A DNA stretch of 64,000 bases from Symbiodinium natans. Its lineage: Eukaryota; Sar; Dinophyceae; Suessiales; Symbiodiniaceae. Positions 44,840 through 56,376 of this stretch are shown piece by piece (position 1 is the stretch's first letter; every line of letters starts with the position of its first letter). The DNA is taken from NCBI GenBank assembly GCA_905221605.1, contig CAJNDS010002755.1:158501-222500 (forward strand), given 5' to 3'. A program made the position numbers and the translations under genes. The notes under the pieces are model-generated. The model had not been told where the DNA came from and did no database searches. It was given only the letters and a program-made list of their open reading frames with translations.

Positions 44840-46940
44840 AACTCAACTCCAACTCCATGCCCTTTGCCAAGGCTAATCGGCAGCCTGTGTCGCAAGCGCT
44901 GCGACTCCGCAGATTCTCTCGACCCCGAGGCAGAGAACCTTGAAAAACAGCCAGGCCCATGAAAGTGTCGAAAGTCGAAAAGGACAATCCGATAGGCACA
45001 GGGTCCCACCGAGGAGGTGCAACTCAAGTGCCTCACATTTTTTAAGTCCGTTCTTTCATGCATGCAACATGGGGGCTGATTTCAATTGTGTTCCGAATTC
45101 GAGAAGTTTTCCACCGAGCTCGATGATGTGAATATGGTGTCTGTTGATAGTTCCATTGGTGGCAATGCCCAGATGATCACATGAGGTGCTCCATACTGCC
45201 AGTGCCAACCCCCTGTGGTCTCTGCCTTGCTCTTGCGATACCTTGCAATGGCTCAAAGAGACCGAGGCCGAATCACTTGACCCACTTAACAGCTTGCAAA
45301 GCAAAAGGACCCTAATGCTTCATGCTGTTCATGTCTCACACTGCACTGTCGAGTGATTCACGGCCTCAGACATCGCAAGAGCGAACGGAAAAGGCGACAG
45401 AGCAAGGGTGCAGCTATATATAGATAAATATATTATATATCTACACATATATATATATATTCCTTCAGATTGTAAACTGTATCCCGAGATTGGCGAACCT
45501 TCCAAACCTCAGTGCAATCATCGGTACCAGCAGCACAAATCAGGTGATCCTGCTTCGGACAGCGAAGGCAGTGACGGACCTGTGAGCCACAGACTCAGCG
45601 AACCACACATCATTTCGTTTCTGACAGTGCACGGATGCAGTATAACTTCCAATTCATCTGACGAGATCTACATGCCATGGCTGGCGCGATGCACACATCA
45701 CGCTTCCAGAGTCTTTGTGCGGCTGAGCTCAGATTTGGATGGTGGTCTTGAGATCCTAAGCAAAGCCGACCGCACCCAGAGTGCAGTCCGAAACCTAGTG
45801 CCAGAGAATGACAGGCACATGAGTGGCGCACCCCTCGAATAAGTTTAGCATGTCCAATGTGCTCCTGCTGCCATGATGACATGAAGACGGTTTCCAAACA
45901 CCACGTGTGCTCAAGGAAGGCGAGCTTCTTGGCCTCTGCCTCAGCACCTCTCAGCACTCAGCATGGTAAAGTCGGACATGACTTCTGCGCTCCCAGGATA
46001 CTTGACCACACCTGCGTTGGAAGATGGTTTCTCTCGTGGCCCAAGGGCCCGGAACTCGGTGGGCACGATTTGAGGTCTGTAGGACGCCGTAGGCACAGCT
46101 GTAAAGGTTTTGGAACTTTCCAAGGCGAAGACTCGAGCGACGAAGCTACGCACGGCAAGTTCGCAGGATGATGTGCTTCCAGCGTTGTGCATCACGCAGA
46201 GTGTGCGCGCGTACGAACAAGCCAGCGAGCAAGCAGGCACCAAGATACCCACGTGGAGAGATGATAATGATGCTTCCAGAGCCTCATGGAAGGGAAGCAT
46301 TCGGCAGGATGCGGAAGCTGTTTTCCGCCGACAGGAACGCACGGTGTGCAGGTAGAAGGAGTGGCGGGGGAGAGGGTAGAGGGGAAGGGGGGGGGGGGGG
46401 AAATACGGAAAGAGATAAGCACAGCAAGGGCGAGGGGAGTAGGGAGCTCTGCCTCACATACTGTCAAAGAGACAAAACGGCGATGGGGGGCTCCCGGAAA
46501 GAATCGCCGAAGCATGGGGTCACAAGATGAAACAAGAGTACAAAAACAATCAAAAACACAAATAAACAAATCAACTCTTGCAGCCTGAGGCCTCGGCGGA
46601 TTAAGCTACGATGCCAGCCGTGCATGGATGCACATCGCACAAAGGACAGTAGGGGCCAATCCGACGTGACACATCAAAAGCGATCGCCACTTTTGCGTGC
46701 AGTGATCTTGACAAAGAGTCCCTCGTGGCTATGACCCATGTCAATTGTGACAGTGTGTGTGTGTGCGCGCGCACTTCCTGTATGACATTTTGGGAGGTAG
46801 CCCGATTCTCCGCACGCAGCTTCTTAATGCAAGGTTTTGATTTGACCAGAACACTTCTGAGTGTATAGCGCAGGAGGAAAGTGCCACGGGCGATGGCTTG
46901 TCGGACATCCGTGATCGTCTCCTTGCCAGTGATTCCGAGA
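44840..46940. other. No firmly recognised gene
   Basis: TA-rich microsatellite at about 45413-45460; purine-rich G-run at about 46386-46400; otherwise unassignable frames. Protein-like fragments near 45480-45600 (GEPSKPQCNHRYQQHK) and 46126-46350 (ASRASWKGSIRQDAEAVFRR) may be exons. Confidence 0.35.
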
Positions 46941-46941
46941 T

Positions 46942-47150
46942 GCCTCCTCAGATGACTCAGATGCAGTTGAAAGCAAGCGGCCTGAGCCAAAAGCGCGTAA
47001 AAAAGCCAGGATGTGCCTTGGCTGCTCTGATCTGCTCTGGCCTCGGAGCTAAGGTCCGACAATGAAGTGCAAGAGTCGAGTTCAGAAGATGAAGCTGGCG
47101 GCGAGCACAAGCAAGAGGGTCGTCCGACCATGTGCCAATCTTTGCTGTCT
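46942..47150 (+). CDS. Acidic/basic nuclear-type exon(s)
   Basis: One frame reads SSDDSDAVESKRPEPKARKK, an acidic serine patch followed by a nuclear-localisation-like basic cluster. About 60 bases on, another frame reads SDNEVQESSSEDEAGGEHKQ. The two would join smoothly across a short intron starting near 47011. Alternating acidic Ser patches and basic clusters are typical of nuclear or nucleolar proteins. An opposite-strand frame of 210 codons (46601-47233) overlaps; I prefer the + strand because of composition and the strand of all neighbours. Confidence 0.4.
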
Positions 47151-48445
47151 TTGCTTGTCGCAAAGTATCTCCACATCTGGCCAGGCAGTCGAACCAGCCA
47201 GCCGGCGAAGACCCCCTTCAGCTCGCGGCTCACAACGACAGCATCACATGTGCGTCAAGCGCAGCATCCTTCAAGGCCTGGCCACCCCACTGAGGCTGGT
47301 CGCAGCTGGCCGAAGACGGAGATGCTGCGCCGCTCCCTCTTTTTTCTGACCGTCAGTCCCGGTTGTTCACTCTTTGCACCTGGCGGACTTTGTAGGCTCG
47401 GGCCTGCACCCGTTCGACAGCTGGAACGTGCTGGAGGTCGATCGGTGATTCGGTGATTGGTTCGGTGTTCAAGAGCACGTTTGCTGACAGGCGGCGATAG
47501 AATACAGGCTGGCAGCTATTTCAGACCACCATCGAACAGTTTCAGGGACGAACGTGAGTCGGCGGACTGCCTGTGGCCCTCTTATTGGCACAGGCTGCCA
47601 CCTTCGGAGGCCGCTACACTGACCAAGACCGCCGAGCGCCAAGTTCATTCATCTGCTTCCGTAGTTGTGCTGCCAGTCAGCGCTCTTGCTTTCTCACAGA
47701 GGCCTCCCGAGCTCGCGGCGTATTGCTCGGAGGAAAGCTCTTGGTGTGCGAACGAAGAACCGGCTGGATGCAGGCGTGTCAAGTCGGAGCCCATTATGTC
47801 TAGCTTCTGCCAACATAGCTGCTTGAGGTCGAAATTATGCTTCGCCAGATGATGACCTCTTGCTGTGACCCCTGCTGGGCGCGCGCACGGGAGGAAAAAT
47901 GCTATCTTGGTGCCCGAAGGAAGCATCTCTCAGGGCACATGACTCAAGTGAGTAAGGCTTCTAGTGCTCAGATGACACACGGAGATGATGCTGCACGCCT
48001 TGAGCCATTCAGGGCCAAGCTGCTGATGTCCTGGGCTGTGCCAGGCTGACAAAAAAGAGTACTGAACGGCCAAACGCAACGATGAACAGAGGAAGCCATC
48101 GGATTGATCAAATATGATGACTCTGTAGTTCGATTCGGCTAGCAACTGCCTCTCACAAACAGTGATGAGTTCTCCTAAATGCCGCCGCAGAGCGGAGAGG
48201 GTATGGTAATGACAGGTCTTGAGGGGCTGCTTGAAGGGCTTGAAAGCGCATGGCCATGTTGCGACTTGCTTCAACCCTTCGGCATGTTGCCAGACGAGGC
48301 CCGTAGAAAACGGCAAGGTATCGCTGCTGGAGGGACGTTCTGTTTCGGTTAGGTCCAGCGAGACATGTGCGTCTGCATTTGGAGATTTCTAGAGCTGTGC
48401 AGAAGGCACAGATGGTCTGCATCTAGACTCTAGACAGGCTTGTGA
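47151..48445. other. No recognised gene
   Basis: Frames at 47457-47852 and 47573-47803 are open but overlap each other and carry no motif. The mitochondrial targeting exon of the ATP12 gene downstream may lie in the right part. Confidence 0.35.
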
Positions 48446-49892
48446 GGGAGCGTGTTGCCGGTCACAGTGCAAGGCTTGGTGACCGCGACGAGGCCAAAGC
48501 AAATCAAGCGGTTTTATGAGGAGGTGTCCATTGAGCCAAATGGTGACCTCTTTCGTGTGCTACTGGACGGCAAGGCCTTGACATGGATGATTGCAGCAGC
48601 ATGACATTGTGTGAAAAACGCCCAGGATTTTCTCAGAGATGCATGCTGCAATTGCGTCCCCACGGTGCCTGGCAGGTAATCAAAACGCCAAAAGGCACCA
48701 CATTGGATTTGCCTGGGGTTGGTGTTGCGCATCGAGTTGCGCAAGAGTGGAGGGCGCAGGGTGAAAACCTTGAGCCTCTCGAAATGCCCTTCACGACCCT
48801 GGGCAGGAAGCTCAGAAAGCGTAGAGCACCAGCCCAGGCTTTTGCCGAAAGGGGGCTGATGCTGCCCCGATCCTCTTGCATTGCTGTTAGGATGCACCGC
48901 TTTGGACATCACCAAGAAAGACCCGGAGGGTTGCATTGACCGGATGCTGCCATTTCTTGAGATGGACACTGCATCTCGTCAAGGCTTGACCAGCAACGAA
49001 TGAAATATGCAAGAAACCAAAGCCTGGAAGGAAGCCTCGTGCCGTTCCCAGCTGACTCGCTCCGAGGTATGCTTCCAGGTTGAGGAGGAGTTTCTTGCAG
49101 AACGCCAGCTGCAGGAGTGGGGACCGCTGCGGGAATGGTTCCAAACGGAGCCTGCTGGCAGCATGTTGGATAAGGTGCATGTGAGTGTATGCGGGATACG
49201 ATGCTATACAGTATACGCGTATACGCATTCAGTTACAGGTTTTTCTGCAGACATTTTCAGCCTCACCTGTGCAGATCTGTGCAGGTATTCGGTGAAGCTT
49301 GGCTTGGCAACTGGCCTTGGATCACCTGCTCACCCTGAGGACGGCATAGTCTCGACTTGTAATTTTCTACCGATGTGGACCCTACTGCATTCAGGAGACC
49401 ATGGTGCGTGTTGCTGAGCAGCTCTTAGCCCGCGATGCCTGGGAGTTATGCGCCTTAGAAATTGCGACGCAGACAGTGGCTTGGCAATCTGTTCAAGTGT
49501 TAAACATGTGTTAAACAGTTAAACTATCTTCAAACTTGTTTGTAGGAGTGCTTCACGTTTTGTGGGCGGCTAGACTTGCAAGGCAAAGTCGCTCATTGTT
49601 GCCAGCGCGCTGCTGGATCGCACCACCTCCGCAGAGGAAGCCATGCGCTGGGCACAATTGGAGGAGAACTTCCAAATTGAGCGTGCAGGACCAAGCCGGC
49701 TGGACTATGGGTGGCTGTGAATGAGTCAACAAGCAGTTGCTGGCATCGCGCGATCAGCCATTCTCGGTCACCTGAGGCTGGGGAATGGTCGAAGGCGACC
49801 ATGACGTGACGGAGAGTGAGATGTTGAAGTGGTTTGAAGCATGCAGACATTTTGGGAAGGTGCACAGGCACTCAAACGAGCTTTCGGAGTGA
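48446..49892 (+). CDS. ATPAF2: ATP12 family F1-ATP synthase assembly chaperone
   Basis: Mitochondrial chaperone that binds the F1 alpha subunit during ATP synthase assembly. Eight exons: about 48467-48574 (IKRFYEEVSIEPNGDLFRVL), 48676-48802 (TPKGTTLDLPGVGVAHRVAQ), 48891-48970 (CTALDITKKDPEGCIDRMLP), 49067-49176 (AERQLQEWGPLREWF), 49285-49339 (KLGLATGLGSPAHPE), 49395-49475 (LARDAWELCALEIATQT), 49583-49682 (SLIVASALLDRTTSAEEAM, ending FQIER) and 49777-49892 (WGMVEGDHDVTESEM, stop TGA). Joined, it follows the ATP12 family end to end, including the DGxxxKTPxG block, QEWRAQGE, ALEIATQ, and the C-terminal FQIERWGxVEGxHDV signature. Donors in order: GC, GC, GC, GC, GA, GT, GT; every acceptor is AG followed by G, intron sizes 55-108 bp. 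The frame stays open upstream to 48446. The start codon and targeting peptide are not identified, so the 5' end is open. The symbol is that of the human orthologue family. Confidence 0.94.
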
Positions 49893-50265
49893 TAGCCAGG
49901 TGTGAGACGGGCGTGTCTGCGTGCGAACAAACAAACGGTTGGTGCCAAGATTACCAGTTCGTGTTTAGATGACGGCACGCAGGTGCTGTTACAATCACGT
50001 GCCAGCATGATCTCTTCATTCATGGGTCTGTTCGGTTCCATTGCGGCTCGGCAGGCGACCTGTAGGCACGGCAAGAGAAGCCATAAGTGCCAGACTTGGG
50101 AATTGTACGGTTAACATTTGTAAGTTAATTCTTGAAGCATCTTGCACCGCAGTCAAAAAACTTGCAATCACAGCTTGCCATCATGAGTGGCACTGCCAGT
50201 ATGCAATGCCGAAAAGCGCTGCAGTGCTGATGCGCTGAGAGAGGCCAGGCACGGCCATGTGATTT
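49893..50265. other. Spacer without a recognised gene
   Basis: About 370 bases between the ATP12 stop and the next exon-like segment; nothing identifiable. Confidence 0.5.
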
Positions 50266-50269
50266 TCTT

Positions 50270-50500
50270 TTTTTGGGACGTCGGGGCAACTATTGTGGTA
50301 CCGAGGACTTTATGTTTATGACTCCGACACCAAAACGAGCTTGGGGCAAACGCCTTGTGAAGCTCAACTGCATATCGCTATCTGTAGTTGCGTGCCTCAG
50401 GCGCTTGAGCCTGCCATTTCTGCAGAACAGCACGATCTGCTGGCTAAGGCTATTGGTGCTCTCCGCGACACCATTTTTTCTGTTGGGAGATGTGGCCCTG
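50270..50500 (+). CDS. Unassigned exon, possibly 5' part of the dioxygenase gene
   Basis: The frame at about 50270-50490 reads LLWYRGLYVYDSDTKTSLGQ, then a helical region (SAEQHDLLAKAIGALRDTIF). It is protein-like and lies 150 bases before the next exon. No family recognised; it could be a separate small gene. Confidence 0.35.
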
Positions 50501-50629
50501 GTCAACCCGCTTGCTCGGCTCCCTCCGTCGAGCACGTCTGCAGAGATTGCCGACGTTCTGCAGCTTTGTCTTGATTGAGTGAGGGAGCAGGGAAAGGCAG
50601 TCACCCCGGTGGAAATGGAGTGCATGATT

Positions 50630-52115
50630 GCATGATATTTTCGTGGCCAGGATACGCGATGGCATCGTAGTCTTGGATCAATGGACAACCCGCGAGAAAG
50701 TGGCCGCAGCGTTGCAGGAGCTCCTTGCCAAGGGCCACGAAATGGAAGTGCGCAGATGTTTGAGTGCTAGGATGTTACGCGATGTTCACCAGTTTGGTTT
50801 GTGCGAGGAGCTCGAGACTGGGCGCATGTCTGAAGGCCGCAATGTGCGTTTCGGGGGCAGCACGCAGCTGCTGAAGTGGCCCTTGGATCCCGAGAAGGAG
50901 CTGTGAATGTATGGTGACATCTTGATGGCTGCATAGATAATACATGTATATATAATATATATATATATACATATTTATATTTTCGTGGATTTCTATGTTG
51001 ATTTTTTACGCGGCCGCGCCCACAGGCAGTTAGCGCAGGAAGTAGCCCAGACGCTTGTAACTTGGGGCGAGGGGCGTGCGCGTGCCCCCCCCCCCCCCCT
51101 TACACCTTCTCACACACCACCCCCCCCCCCCCCCCCCCTTGCTTCAGGAGGCAGCTCTGCTGGGCCTTGCGGCGGACACGGTTCTGCAGGAAGCCATTGA
51201 GCTGGCTCGACGCGTTCACGGGCAAGGTTCGCACCACGCCATTGCCTGGGAGGCACCGTGGCTCAATGCGTGCTGCATGTCCCGTGCAGATCGTCATGTC
51301 ATTCTGGTTGCTCACGACAATGCTGAGAGTTCTGTCGCACAAGGGTGCCGGCCCTGCAAAGAACAAGCAAAAAACAATTCAGAAGGGTACCCGGTCCGCA
51401 TCTTGCAATTCCGTGGGAGGTTCGACTACTGATCCTGGCGCCTGGCACCCCGGAAGGCGAGGAAACTGCGAACAAAGGGTCAGCTTCGTGGTGATCTTGT
51501 GGCTGGTTCTATGCTTCTTGTGGCACAAGGTGACATGCACCGGGATGTCGTGGACACCTCGAAGGTCCCGCTGCAAAGACCCCTCCAGTGGGGGCTCAAC
51601 ACCATATGGGCTGTCGATGACTTCACGATTGACAACGGCGCCACCAGATTTGTGCCCTGACCTGGCGAATGGCCTTCAAGATGTACGTATGACAGATTTG
51701 ACGGCTCATGTTGTGTTTTGCGATGTCCCACTGCTCTGCTAGCAAGGTGCCCGGGAGCCATTCTGGAAGTATGCCTCAGGGGCACTGGTCGGGTGAACAG
51801 CCCGAGGCGCAGCAGGCTGCTGCAGCCACCATGTCAGCCGGCTCTGTGACAGTGGCGGGTTTGCGGTTTCCAGAGAGCACGTTCTAGTTCAAGACTTTCA
51901 AGTCTTCAAGTGTGAAGTCTTGACATATTGTGACATGCCAGGTCGTTATCTACTATGCCAGCACACTACATGGGAGCGGTGAGAACCGATCGCCAAAGAC
52001 GCGAACAGGTGCTCCAAACAGTTGTTCCATCTTGGGATAGGTCTTGGGCTGCCTTTCTTTGATGGATGTTGATGCAGGTTTAAATTTCAACTACGCCTTT
52101 GTTGACGAAGCTGGC
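50630..52115 (+). CDS. Phytanoyl-CoA dioxygenase-like 2-oxoglutarate oxygenase
   Basis: Fe(II)/2-oxoglutarate oxygenase of the PhyH family; the substrate cannot be told. Core exons: about 51480-51651 (LLVAQGDMHRDVVD, WAVDDFTIDNGATRF), 51747-51845 (VPGSHSGSMPQGHW, ATMSAGS), 51942-52008 (VVIYYASTLHGSGENRSPK) and 52078 onward (GLNFNYAFVDE). HRD gives the iron-binding HxD, LHGSGEN the distal His, and the Arg in ENRS would contact 2-oxoglutarate. Introns of 95, 96 and 69 bp all start GT, unlike most neighbours. Likely N-terminal exons: about 50640-50905 (RDGIVVLDQW, KVAAALQELLAKG), 51025-51067 (QLAQEVAQTLVTWG) and 51149-51230 (LLGLAADTVLQEAIELARRV), separated by a poly-C intron that may use a GA donor. 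The upstream joins and the C-terminus are less certain. Confidence 0.83.
51087..51139 (+). repeat. Two poly-C runs
   Basis: C13 at about 51087-51099 and C20 at about 51119-51138, within a probable intron of the dioxygenase gene. Confidence 0.9.
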
Positions 52116-52879
52116 GGCCGTGGGAGGCTCAGGGTGCGGCTGCAACCACAGAAGGGCGCTCTTCGGCAGTTCTTCAAGCTCAGGACCATTCGACTGGGGC
52201 TACTGAGACACCACGCTAGCTAGCTGAAGCTGGCCTTGTGCAAAAAGCTTGCTGGGAGGGCAGAGATGGACAAGCGTTCTCAGTGTTCATGTCTCGTGGG
52301 GCAACGGGCGGGAATGCCGGCTCTTGAGACAAAGCCGACGATGAATGCCAATACTTTCGTACGCAGTCGTCCTCAGCGTTTTCTCAATTCGTGTCAGGGG
52401 CTGCTTGACAAGAGAACATTGGGAACAAGAACGCAGACATGTGCTGGACAGATCCTGAAGTTTGGGGAGAACTGAGCCCACGATGGAAAGTCACTCGCCC
52501 TGCTGGAATGACTCGACGAGCGTTGCCGTATCTGTTGTGTGGCTGAGCGGAGACACCTTGCTCAGTATGCTTCTTGCTTGCATGGACTGCTTTGTCTTTT
52601 CCTGCCTGTCGGAAAGTCAGGTCCATGTAAGAGGTGGATTTCTTAGCTGCAACTCGACGAGGCTAATGGTTGCGGGATCGCGCAGTAGTTAATCAGGCAA
52701 CCGAATTTTGTATTGGACATCGAGCTGAGCTCAGTCTTGAAGTCAGGATCCTTGACCGCGGGGCATCTTTGCAAAGCCTCTTCGACGGCCTTCCCTCAGA
52801 CCGAGGCACATGCAATCAGCATCTCTTAAACCATGACTCGGCATGGGCTACACGCAGACACAGGGCCATGGACTTTGCA

Positions 52880-53910
52880 GCTGTGCGCAAGCGCGTGCAA
52901 GTGCGATCCTCGCAGGTTGCCTCATGCTACTTGAACCTGCTGGGCATCTGGTCACTCCGTCAAGTCGCGTTGCCGACATCGCTCCGCCGGTTGACAACGA
53001 ACTGGTGCTCACAGTGGCTCCTTCGGCGAGTGGTGCATTCATTAGCATCATCAGCTATGATCATCGATGATCATTCCATGAAGATTTCGGTCCATTGAAC
53101 AGTGAACAGTGCTTGGCCGCATCATCCTAGGTCGTCGCACATGCAGTGCATCGACCCTTGGATCTTGGGTTTCGACTGGTTCTTAAGCATACCACGTGCG
53201 CAACGTTGATGGCCAGTGAATCCGGGCAACCTGTCTGCAGCCCAGGCGTGACATCCACGCAGTGTGCCTTTGCGGTGACAACCTCATCGGGCTCAGTGGT
53301 GTCGTGGGGTGATGCTGATATGGGTGGAGATGCCACTCCCGTTCAAGAACAGTTGATGAGCAATGTTTCATGCCACTCGGACGATGCAGCTGGATACAGC
53401 ATGCCAGCATGCACCTCGGTTGAAACCGAACATGCACGGTCAGTCTTTCAACTGCAGGTGTCTATGCCAATCCCTTTGCCTTCGCTGCAGTTAAAGATGA
53501 TGGTTCTGTGGTGACCTGGGGCCTTGCGACAGCTGGAGGTGACAGCAGCACCGTCAGGCCACACCAAAGGTCGATATCATTGCAGAGCCTCAGGGTGTGG
53601 ACCATGAGAGTGCTTTTGCCGTCTTTTGCAAGACAAACCAACACAAGAGCCATGCATCCGGACGATCTTCTGGTTCTGTCAAGTTCTTGGGGCCGCATTT
53701 CCAACATAGATCGATATACGTACATGTATATATATATATATAGATACATATACATACCCATATATTATTACTGGCTGAATGGTTGAAGAAGCAAGAAAAT
53801 GTGGCTGCATAGTGCAGCCTTGGAGGTCGCAGCTCTCCAGCGGCGTCCACAAAATCTTCTCCACACGCAAGGCTTTTGCAGCCTTGAAGGACAGCGAATC
53901 TGCAAGAAAA
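52880..53910 (+). CDS. Ubiquitin-like start and degenerate RCC1-like repeats
   Basis: The frame at about 52876-53010 (LLEPAGHLVTPSSRVADIAP, then DNELVLTV) resembles the ubiquitin-like N-terminus that precedes RCC1-type repeats in many predicted dinoflagellate proteins. RCC1-like repeats follow: about 53230-53350 (SGSVVSWGDADMGGD), 53458-53560 (FAAVKDDGSVVTWGLATAGG), 53570-53660 (HESAFAVFC) and 53818-53900 (LSSGVHKIFSTRKAFAALKD). RCC1-type propellers bind proteins or chromatin. Here the repeats are broken between frames. The shift near 53560 is too tight for a normal intron, and the third repeat lost its TWG core (SSGSVKFLG). Either small unusual introns, sequence errors or gene decay explains this. 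It may be the 5' part of the intact repeat gene at 56.4 kb. Confidence 0.5.
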
Positions 53911-54170
53911 ATATATGTATATATATATATGTGTATATTTGTATTTTTGTATTTCTGTATATATGTATATATGTATATATGTATACATGTATATATGTGT
54001 AGATGTATATATGTCTATATGTCTATATGTCTAGATGTATATATATACAGATATATATATATATATGTATATGTATATGTATATGTATGTATGTATATGT
54101 GTATATGTGTATATATGTATATCTGTATATATGTGTATATATGCATTCTACATGTATTGTATATGTCTTG
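53720..54170 (+). repeat. TA/TATG-rich microsatellites
   Basis: Two arrays, about 53720-53760 and 53905-54170, of TATATA and TATATGTATATG units. They lie just after the degenerate RCC1-like exons, probably intronic. Confidence 0.9.
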
Positions 54171-54299
54171 TATATGTCTTATATGTGTTGTGTGTGGTCT
54201 TCGAGTCATTGCCCTCAGACCATGCTCTCTTCAAATCTCTTCGCTGTCAGGGCATAGTTTTACTGTGGACATCCGAAGTATACCTGGAAGACTAAGATG

Positions 54300-56360
54300 T
54301 CGAGGAACCTTAAATGCGCATTCAGGGTCGCAATCATGGAGCTTTCTGAACAGCACCAGTACCGACTTTCAGCATCCCCACCCCTGTCCTGAAGCTTCGG
54401 TCTCACTCTGTTCGCGACCCGCAAATAGAGATCGCGATCAGCGAAGCAAAAACTAAATGTTCCAACTCTTCTGCCACTTTTGGAATTTTTCGGTTTGAAG
54501 CGGCAGCTTTGTATTCAAGCAGTTCGTGTGCTTCTACCGGCTATTTGACGGCCCGGGCTAGAACAATAGCATGCGTTGCCAAACGATACTAGGCGAGCGC
54601 CATGAATACATACCCCTTCCATCAAGCTGCTTCTGCAAAACGCGATTGTGTAGTCGGAGCGCGGAGATTGGGCCATTTCCATGCCGTCGTCTGTTGGCGC
54701 CTTTGCTGGCGATTGCTAGAACGTAAAAAGGCTGCTGCTTCGTCTCAAACGGCTCATAGCTGAAAGCTCGCCAGCTTCTTACCCAGCGTGACCTGAGGAT
54801 CGACTGCCTAGTTTGTTCAATTGCAGGTCTGTTACATGCTGGGCACTTCCTCATTCATTCCATGCGCAATGCAAACCCCAGTAGCGCAAACACTCTGCAT
54901 CTTGAACTGTTGAGCAACAGCCGGACAGAATACCTAAACTATGATTTTCAGTGTAATCAACATATGAGCCCGCGTCCCACTTTAATGATTACTCGATTGT
55001 GGACGGGGATGGTTAAAATCAAAGCTGCCCCACTTGCCGTCGCTTGCCGACACTTGCCGCCGCTTGCCCTCAGTCCCCCTCACTCCGTCCAGCCCCGCTT
55101 CTGTGTCAACGCCGAACTCCGGCCCCCCACCCATCCAGAGATCAACCAGCATGCCATGGACATTGTCTAAATTTGGCCTCCTCAGGTACCGACAACTTCT
55201 AGGCCTTTCCAGTGCGACCGCATTCAGGTCACGTGGGGCAAGGGGGCGTGCCGGCCCCTGCTCCCGACACACTCGCTTTATAAACGAGTTCGTTGATTTT
55301 CGAGTTGCGTACAAGAACCAGTACAGCACCTAAGACGGTCAAAGACACGGTTAAGTCGGTTAAGTTTCTCAAAGGTCAGTTTTCAGAGCCAGCTCGACAT
55401 AGAATGAACATTGTCCTGTAACAACTGAAGTGGCTGAAGCTGAAACTATCGAGACCATTTTGTCACTGGCTTGCCTTTCCTCTCAAAAGGCTGTGACAAG
55501 CACGGACAAAGTGAATGTTGAAGCCCAACTTAGCTCACTTCAAGGTTCAAGGCACCGAGTATTGATCTATGCAGCAGCCGGCGAAAGCACAGAACTGTAC
55601 GAAGGCTTTCCCTCAGAACCAGACATGTTACAATCAGTTCATTGAGGTCTTCGAAGCTCTGCCTGCCTATGTTAAAGAATTCAGCTGTATCACCTTTTCC
55701 ATGTTGCTCAGGAGCTTCTAAACGCAGCACAAAACTCATCATTGACCGTGTGTCGGCAGTGTTCGAGCAGGAAGAGTTTGCTTTTCTGCCCGAGTAGCAG
55801 GCCTGCGCAAGCCGCAAGCCTTTGTTTTGGCATTCTGATTCTACAACTCACAAGCCACGATTCAACATGTACCTCACACGGGGTGAGAAGTTTGAAGGAA
55901 AAGATTGTGCTGAGAAAAGCCTGACACATAGATCTGCGACTACAAAGGGGCTCAAGAACAATGGTGCAGGTCTTTTTTGACAGGGCGAAATCACAGACAG
56001 CAATACCCGATGACAATGCATCCTGACCCATGCTGTGCCTGGTTTCAGACCTATATATGTACTTCGTGCATTTCGTTGTGTGCTTTTGCATCTTGTGGCG
56101 TGTTGTGCTTGCTGCTGTCTCTCTGTGTCTTGAGATGTATGGCTTGTGTTGTCTCTCTGTGTCTTGAGATGTATGACTTGTGTGCGCGTGCCTGGTTTCT
56201 GACATGCTTTTGGCCGACTATGGTCTGCTTCACGATCAACCCGCATGTCACTCACCCCTTGCTCTTCGGTTGTAATGTCCGGATGTTGGCACAGCATCAG
56301 CCTGCATGTACTGACTGTGGTCCATATGAGATGGGAGAGCATCTCTTGCTTGTTATCCGC
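54300..56360. other. No firmly recognised gene; intron or spacer
   Basis: No RCC1 motif between the two repeat blocks. A protein-like frame at about 55425-55645 (EAETIETILSLACLSSQKAV) could be an exon. A 34-bp tandem duplication (TGTCTCTCTGTGTCTTGAGA unit) is at 56116-56183. Confidence 0.4.
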
Positions 56361-56376
56361 AGACCTGCAACAACAG

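Noticed and set aside
46601-47233. 210-codon minus-strand frame
   Set aside because: No domain motif; it overlaps + strand acidic/basic segments of nuclear-protein type, and every recognised gene in the window is on +. Kept as a possibility only.
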